From: Ardenticatenales bacterium
GTDB taxonomy: Bacteria; Chloroflexota; Anaerolineae; Promineifilales; Promineifilaceae
Assembly: GCA_020634575.1 (NCBI GenBank)
Contig: JACKBM010000087.1
Coordinates: 1 to 5,461 of the forward strand
Length of the DNA: 5,461 bases
Reading direction: 5' to 3'
In this document: positions 1-3,715 of the stretch, piece after piece
Numbering within the stretch: the stretch's first letter is position 1
Layout of the letters: every line of letters starts with the position of its first letter
Notes under the pieces: generated by a model
Database searches by the model: none
What the model was told of the DNA's origin: nothing
What the model saw: only the letters and a program-made list of their open reading frames with translations
Translations under genes and position numbers: made by a program

Positions 1-857
1 CGGAGGCGGATGACGTCTTGCGCCCAGTTGCCGTTGACGCCTTGTTTCAGGGTGAAGCCGACCCGCTGCCCTTTTTGCAGATAGGGGACGCCATTCAGAC
101 TTTCCCGGACAACGTTGACTTCCTCGCCGCCGCCAATCGGGTTGATTACACCCTGGCGCCGGGAGGCATCGTACCACTTCACGATGCCGGTCATGCGCTG
201 GTCCATCGTCAATTGCTGGGTCTGGGGAATGGGTGTGGTCGGCAAGCCCTGGCGAGCGTTCTGCCAATTCTGTTGATGGACGTTGATCTTGCCCACAACG
301 GTTTGATACCAGACTTCCCCTTTCTGTCCCAGGTTGGTCCGAATGTAATTTTGCAGGACCGTGATCTCTTTATTGAGCATCCAGACTTCGCTGATCAACC
401 GATCCCGTTCCAGGCTTAGCTGATTGTAATCTGGGGCTAGTTGCTTCTCGTCGAGAAATGTGAGTGCTTTGATTTCCCGCCGCAGTTCACTGACAGCCCA
501 GGGCCAGGCATGCTTCTTCTGCTCACGCGCCATCTCCAGTTCAGCGCTGATCTGCTGGCGAGCGACATTCATCTGTTCCAGGCAGCGACGTGATTCGCTA
601 ATCATCTGGTGACCCTGATCAACCAGTAAAAGCGCCTCACGGTGCGCCTGCGTCAACTTGTCCGGAGTCAGGAGAGCCGCTGGATCATTCAGAAGCTTGT
701 TGAGGCAGAGCTGTAATCTTTTTATTTCTGACTTGGCTGTGCTGAACGAGCTATCCCACCGTGTTCTTTCTTTACCAATACGCTGGCGCAAGTCGGCCCA
801 AATCTCCTGGGCTGAACCGAACGACAGTTCCTCACTCGCATTGTGGGACCACCACAT
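1..857 (-). CDS. Coiled-coil protein with C-terminal degenerate cold-shock-like domain (3' end beyond the window)
   Basis: I do not recognise this protein as a named family. The reading frame is open from ATG at 857 to base 1 (285 codons, no stop). A strong Shine-Dalgarno (GGAGG, 867-863) lies 5 nt before the ATG and fixes the start. Residues about 17-176 are charged and helical with heptad-like leucines, in two or three coiled-coil stretches (about 40-60, 66-115, 121-176). I see no signal peptide or membrane segment, so it should be cytoplasmic. A Gln/Thr/Pro-rich linker (about 196-220) leads to residues 222-285, which align almost end to end with E. coli CspA: MTGIVKWYD at 222-230 against CspA MTGIVKWFN, then a GGG turn, KGQRVGFTL and a closing DVIRL. 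The RNA-binding RNP1 and RNP2 motifs are poorly conserved. The CSD is nearly complete, so the stop should lie a few codons past the edge. The domain call is good; the function is unknown. Base composition looks clearly less GC-rich than menF-menD. Confidence 0.8.
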   Translation of the reverse strand, partial: MWWSHNASEELSFGSAQEIWADLRQRIGKERTRWDSSFSTAKSEIKRLQLCLNKLLNDPAALLTPDKLTQAHREALLLVDQGHQMISESRRCLEQMNVARQQISAELEMAREQKKHAWPWAVSELRREIKALTFLDEKQLAPDYNQLSLERDRLISEVWMLNKEITVLQNYIRTNLGQKGEVWYQTVVGKINVHQQNWQNARQGLPTTPIPQTQQLTMDQRMTGIVKWYDASRRQGVINPIGGGEEVNVVRESLNGVPYLQKGQRVGFTLKQGVNGNWAQDVIRL

Positions 858-1017
858 TTACTCCTCCGGAAACCTCAGAATACCAACCGTTTAGGTTGGG
901 CTGATTATGCAGTTTTAGTGCTGACACCTGGTCTATCTCAGGCTGGCTACCTCTGGCTGACCTGAGCTTTGTGACCACTTTCACTATACGGAAATGAAAT
1001 TACGGCTCGTCTTACGG
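858..1017. other. Non-coding gap between receiver gene and coiled-coil/CSD gene
   Basis: These 160 bases separate two leftward genes and are AT-richer than the flanking genes. They contain the 883-899 hairpin, a weak inverted repeat CTCAGG (937-942)/CCTGAG (961-966) with an 18-nt loop, and TATAGT and CATAAT hexamers on the minus strand that could be -10 elements. No convincing -35 box or terminator is visible. The gap could hold a separate promoter for the coiled-coil gene, or the two genes could be co-transcribed. Confidence 0.4.
883..899. repeat. Perfect 6-bp hairpin in the leader of the coiled-coil/CSD gene
   Basis: CCAACC (883-888), loop GTTTA, GGTTGG (894-899) can form a perfect 6-bp stem. 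It lies 15 bases upstream of the Shine-Dalgarno of the leftward gene starting at 857. No U-run follows it on either strand, so it is a poor intrinsic terminator. A CATAAT hexamer on the minus strand (909-904) could be a -10 element, which would put this stem at the very 5' end of the mRNA. No good -35 accompanies it, so that promoter is speculative. Confidence 0.45.
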
Positions 1018-1461
1018 TTACGCATAATGGGATGAGAGGGTGGGCTGCGCTGGCAGGCGTAGCCAATCTTTGGCTGCCGGCGCCCAATTTTCTGGCTGAC
1101 GATGCGTCATCACCCGTTCAATGACACTGCTGAGGGCCCAAAGCGGCGTGGGGCGGGGGAGCCAACCATCGATCAAACCGGCAGCCCAGAGCGGGTGGCC
1201 GTCTGGCCCGGCCGATCCGGTGCTGATCAAAGGGGCCTGCGGAGCCGCAGCGCGCAAATGGGTCGCTACTTCAGCCAGGGGCAATCCCTCATTCTGCGGA
1301 TCCAGGATAATCAGGTCCGGTTGCAGCCGCATCGCCACGGCCACGGCGCTGGCACACTCTTCGCTACGCAAGATGTTCACGCCGGGCAACAAGATCTGGC
1401 TAAAACGACTTAGCAGCTGGCCAATTCGATAATCGCTGGAAACAATCAGAATGCTTTTCAT
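1018..1461 (-). CDS. Stand-alone CheY-like receiver (REC) domain protein, degenerate
   Basis: This 147-aa protein is essentially one response-regulator receiver domain with a short tail (about 119-147) and no visible DNA-binding or enzymatic output domain. It begins with beta-1 MKSILIVSSDY. D10 is the single remaining acidic residue where two are usual. The phospho-acceptor candidate is D54 in PDLIILDP, and S80/T81 sit at the conserved Ser/Thr position. The near-invariant lysine of the K-P motif is replaced by R103 (LPRP). Known receivers use these residues for phosphotransfer and Mg binding, so phosphorylation may be weak or altered. The start at 1461 is chosen because the receiver fold begins there and AGGAG lies 7 nt upstream. 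An in-frame ATG at 1539 would add 26 residues with no receiver similarity. It could signal through protein-protein contacts. No histidine kinase is in the window. Confidence 0.72.
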   Translation of the reverse strand: MKSILIVSSDYRIGQLLSRFSQILLPGVNILRSEECASAVAVAMRLQPDLIILDPQNEGLPLAEVATHLRAAAPQAPLISTGSAGPDGHPLWAAGLIDGWLPRPTPLWALSSVIERVMTHRQPENWAPAAKDWLRLPAQPTLSSHYA

Positions 1462-1468
1462 GGTCCTG

Positions 1469-1473
1469 CTCCT
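1469..1473 (-). promoter_or_regulatory. Shine-Dalgarno deciding the receiver start
   Basis: AGGAG on the minus strand lies 7 nt before the ATG at 1461. It supports the internal start over the upstream in-frame ATG at 1539, whose own upstream bases (CAGAAGCTGCGT) contain no comparable site. Confidence 0.6.
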
Positions 1474-1531
1474 ACAATGCGGCGATCTGGTTGGGAATAG
1501 GGCCGATGCTGCCTGGCCAATCTGCGTCTGT

Positions 1532-1558
1532 TTATTCATACGCAGCTTCTGTTGTCAT
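1532..1558 (-). CDS. Possible 8-codon leader ORF (MTTEAAYE) upstream of the receiver gene
   Basis: An ATG at 1558 is preceded by GAGGAG (1570-1565) with a 6-nt spacer, one of the best ribosome sites in the window. It opens a frame of only eight codons ending at TAA (1534-1532). The out-of-frame ATG at 1539, which is in frame with the receiver, lies inside this mini-ORF, so terminating ribosomes could restart there or at 1461. It may be a leader peptide controlling the receiver gene, or chance. The peptide has no run of a single amino acid that would suggest classical attenuation. Confidence 0.3.
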   Translation of the reverse strand: MTTEAAYE

Positions 1559-1615
1559 AGACGTCTCCTCTAGGTATTTGGTCACCTTTTGCTCATAAAC
1601 CTTTCAGCTTTTTGC

Positions 1616-1643
1616 TGGACGTTGCCCCTGCTTATGTTACAAT
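1616..1643 (+). promoter_or_regulatory. Extended -10 promoter of the tetR-menF-menD operon
   Basis: TACAAT (1638-1643) matches 5 of 6 bases of the sigma-70 type -10 hexamer. It carries the extended -10 TGT directly upstream (1635-1637). A TGGACG hexamer (1616-1621, 4/6 to TTGACA) stands at a 16-bp spacing. Transcription would start near 1650, about 43 nt before the TetR ATG, immediately next to the inverted repeat at 1653-1664. Confidence 0.5.
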
Positions 1644-1652
1644 GCTGGACTA

Positions 1653-1664
1653 GACTGACCAGTC
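1653..1664. promoter_or_regulatory. Probable TetR-family operator (GACTG-AC-CAGTC)
   Basis: This is a perfect 5-bp inverted repeat with a 2-bp spacer. It sits inside a looser 14-bp near-palindrome, ACTGACCAGTCGGT (1654-1667). The site lies just downstream of the predicted rightward start point, where a bound repressor would block initiation of the adjacent TetR gene. On the other strand a perfect TTGACA (1674-1669) flanks it, so the same site would also fall in the spacer of a possible leftward promoter, although no good leftward -10 is visible. Self-regulation from such a site is typical of TetR-family proteins; here it is inferred from position and symmetry. Confidence 0.55.
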
Positions 1665-1692
1665 GGTTTGTCAATGATGAAGCGGAGTAATC

Positions 1693-2307
1693 ATGGATAG
1701 TAATCAGACCAAAGCCTCCCTGCGTGACCCGGAAAAGACTCGCGGCCGCATCCTCGATGCCGCCCTCAATGTATTTGCCCGCAAAGGCTATTATGAAGCG
1801 AAGCTGGATGAGATTGTCGACGAATCGCATACGTCTAAAGGCTCCATCTACTTCCATTTCCCCAACAAAGAGCGCCTCTTCCTGGCCCTGGTGGATCAAT
1901 TTGCCGACCTCCTGGAACGGCGCGTCACCGAGTCCATCCAGGACAAGGAAATGGGCATGGCCCGGGTGCGCGTCGCCCTGGTGACGGTGCTGGACACCTT
2001 TGCCCGCTACCGCCGGCCGGCCAAAATCCTGCTGGTGCAGGCCGTCGGCCTGGGCCAACCCTTCGAAGAAAAGCGGCTCGAGATCAACGATCGTTTTGCC
2101 TCGCTCATCGAAACCTACATCAAGGAAGCCATTATCGTCGGCGACATTGAGGCGACGGACACGGAGGTGGTGGCCCACGCCTGGATGGGGGCGATTTACC
2201 AGCTGGTGATTCGCTGGGTCTACACGGGCGAACCAGAGCAGAGCCGGATTGTTACTGGTCTGGTCCCCCTTCTGCTGCAAAGTGTGGGGTATGTCGATGA
2301 AGCCTGA
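1693..2307 (+). CDS. TetR/AcrR-family transcriptional regulator
   Basis: This 204-aa protein has the usual TetR-family length. The N-terminal TetR_N helix-turn-helix domain spans about residues 14-63: RILDAALNVFARKGY (19-33), then the recognition region TSKGSIYFHFPNKERLF (47-63), which is very close to the family consensus. Residues about 70-204 form the variable all-helical ligand-binding/dimerisation domain and do not by themselves identify the ligand. The start is supported by GGAG (1684-1687), 5 nt before the ATG. Its 3' end overlaps menF, so it is the first gene of a menaquinone operon and probably controls it through the 1653-1664 palindrome. The ligand is unknown; a menaquinone precursor, a quinone or a lipophilic compound would be possible inferences. 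A tie to redox state or membrane lipid is equally open. Confidence 0.93.
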   Translation: MDSNQTKASLRDPEKTRGRILDAALNVFARKGYYEAKLDEIVDESHTSKGSIYFHFPNKERLFLALVDQFADLLERRVTESIQDKEMGMARVRVALVTVLDTFARYRRPAKILLVQAVGLGQPFEEKRLEINDRFASLIETYIKEAIIVGDIEATDTEVVAHAWMGAIYQLVIRWVYTGEPEQSRIVTGLVPLLLQSVGYVDEA

Positions 2308-3715
2308 GAGCGCGCCATCCAACGGCTGGGAAACCACGTCAGTCCGTTCACAATGGTTGAATCAGCATGACGCCGGCCGGCTCATTTCTTTCAGCTTGCC
2401 CTGCCCGGAGGTTGATTTTGCCGCCATCCTGGCCGCCGCCGCCGGCTCTTCCCGCTTTCTGTGGCGCGACCCGGATGGCGTCACCCTGGCCGGCTTCGGC
2501 ACGGCCACCAACCTGATCGCCTACGGCTCGGAGCGGGTGAGCCAGATTCAGGCGCAGGCCCAGCAGCTCTTTGCCAGCGCCCGGCTACTGGCGGACACAC
2601 CGGCCCTGGCCGCCCCGCGCCTATTTGGCGGCTTCGCGTTCCGGCCGGATTTTGTGCCCGATAATATCTGGACCGCGTTCGGCCCCGCCCACTTCGTCCT
2701 GCCCCATTACCAATATCTGGAGCAGGGTGCTGAGCGCTGGCTCACCATCAACGCCTTTATCGCCCCGGACGACGATCCGGCCGCTATCCTACCGCAATTA
2801 CGTGAGGCGCTGTCGGCCCGGATTGAACAACTGGCCGGGCTGGATGGCGCCGCGACCGGGGCCGCTGCGGCCGTTGCCGAGGTTAATTACCCGCTGACGA
2901 TGGCCGCCTGGGAAGAGATCATCGCGACTACCACTGATCGAATGCGTACCACGGAGCTGGAAAAGGTCGTCCTCTCCCGCGTCTGCGAACTCCGCTTTCA
3001 CGATGACATCCCCATCCCCGCCGTCCTGGCCCACCTGGATGCCCGCTACCCGGATTGTTACCGCTTCCTCTTCGAGCCGCGCCCCTACCATGCTTTTCTC
3101 GGCGCAACGCCAGAGTTGCTGGTCAGGGTCGATGGCGCCGCCCTTCGTACCATGGGGCTGGCTGGCAGCATCGGCCGGGGCGCGGATGAGGCGAGCGACG
3201 TCGCGCTCGGTCAGGCGTTGCTGGATAGCGCCAAGGACCGCTTTGAACATGATGTGGTTGTGCAGATGTTGCGCCAGCGTCTGACCCCGGTCACGACCGA
3301 GCTATCTGTACCCGAGACGCCGATCCTGCTCAAGCTGGGCAACATCCAGCATCTCTACACGCCGGTCAGTGGCCGGCTCAAAGAGCCCGCCGGCGTCCTG
3401 CCGCTGGTTGATTTGCTGCACCCGACGCCGGCGCTGGGCGGGGTGCCGCGTGAGCTGGCCATGGAGCTGATCGCCGCCACCGAGCCGGTGCCGCGCGGCT
3501 GGTACGCCGCCCCCATCGGCTGGCTGGATTACCGCGGCGACGGCCAGTTTGGCGTCGCTATCCGCTCCGCTGTCTGCCAGCGCCGCCGCGCCTGGCTCTA
3601 CGCTGGCGGCGGCATCGTCGCTCAATCCGAGGCAGATAAGGAATGGGCTGAAGCCGCGCTCAAATTCCGGCCGATGCTGGCGGCGCTGGGTGCTCAGGAG
3701 GTGGTCAATGGCTGA
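2297..3715 (+). CDS. menF: Isochorismate synthase MenF
   Basis: Converts chorismate to isochorismate in the cytoplasm (EC 5.4.4.2) with Mg2+, the entry step to menaquinone. The 472-aa length resembles B. subtilis MenF. The N-terminal 170-190 residues are the variable part. The chorismate-binding domain follows: LEKVVLSR with catalytic-base candidate K223, GATPELL with E273, LAGSIGRG from 288, EHDVV with E317, NIQHLYTPV with H352, LHPTPALGG from 374, PRGWYAAPIGW from 399, and AGGGIV followed by the metal-site ExxE (E449/E452) and K456. The spacing of K223, E273 and E317 equals that of E. coli K190, E240 and E284. The family also includes anthranilate and salicylate synthases; the overlapping menD settles the role. 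The 2297 start is preferred because GTGGGG lies about 7 nt upstream. ATG 2291 is an alternative, and 2249 would lie deep inside tetR. The 11-nt overlap with tetR and weak ribosome site suggest translational coupling. Confidence 0.94.
   Translation: MKPESAPSNGWETTSVRSQWLNQHDAGRLISFSLPCPEVDFAAILAAAAGSSRFLWRDPDGVTLAGFGTATNLIAYGSERVSQIQAQAQQLFASARLLADTPALAAPRLFGGFAFRPDFVPDNIWTAFGPAHFVLPHYQYLEQGAERWLTINAFIAPDDDPAAILPQLREALSARIEQLAGLDGAATGAAAAVAEVNYPLTMAAWEEIIATTTDRMRTTELEKVVLSRVCELRFHDDIPIPAVLAHLDARYPDCYRFLFEPRPYHAFLGATPELLVRVDGAALRTMGLAGSIGRGADEASDVALGQALLDSAKDRFEHDVVVQMLRQRLTPVTTELSVPETPILLKLGNIQHLYTPVSGRLKEPAGVLPLVDLLHPTPALGGVPRELAMELIAATEPVPRGWYAAPIGWLDYRGDGQFGVAIRSAVCQRRRAWLYAGGGIVAQSEADKEWAEAALKFRPMLAALGAQEVVNG
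3696..3701 (+). promoter_or_regulatory. Shine-Dalgarno of menD inside menF
   Basis: AGGAGG lies within the last codons of menF, 6 nt before the menD ATG at 3708. It fixes the menD start and shows that menD has its own strong ribosome site as well as the 8-nt overlap with menF. Confidence 0.8.

Noticed and set aside
18..419. Plus-strand open frame of 133 codons at the left edge
   Set aside because: It lies antisense to the continuous 285-codon minus-strand frame, which has a strong Shine-Dalgarno and a recognisable cold-shock domain. The plus-strand protein resembles nothing.
658..894. Plus-strand open frame of 78 codons
   Set aside because: Antisense to the N-terminal coding part of the coiled-coil gene and its ribosome site; no family resemblance.
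937..966. CTCAGG/CCTGAG inverted repeat as a terminator of the receiver gene
   Set aside because: Only 6 bp of stem with an 18-nt loop and no following T-run.
1462..1539. 26-residue N-terminal extension of the receiver protein
   Set aside because: The receiver fold starts at the ATG at 1461, which has its own AGGAG site. The extension has no similarity, signal peptide or membrane segment. It is kept only as part of the leader-ORF observation.
1605..1617. CAGC-TTTTT-GCTG small inverted repeat upstream of the tetR promoter
   Set aside because: Four-base arms are too short to stand out from chance.
2249..2296. Upstream ATG for menF at 2249
   Set aside because: It would overlap tetR by 59 nt and add an N-terminus without MenF similarity. 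Starts at 2297 or 2291 fit the overlap and the GTGGGG site better.
1582..2337. Long minus-strand frame of 251 codons across the TetR gene
   Set aside because: It mirrors the TetR gene, whose helix-turn-helix is unmistakable. Long antisense frames are common in GC-rich genes.
2297..3715. Anthranilate or salicylate synthase instead of MenF
   Set aside because: The fold is shared, but overlap with menD and the absence of a glutamine amidotransferase or trp genes point to isochorismate synthase.
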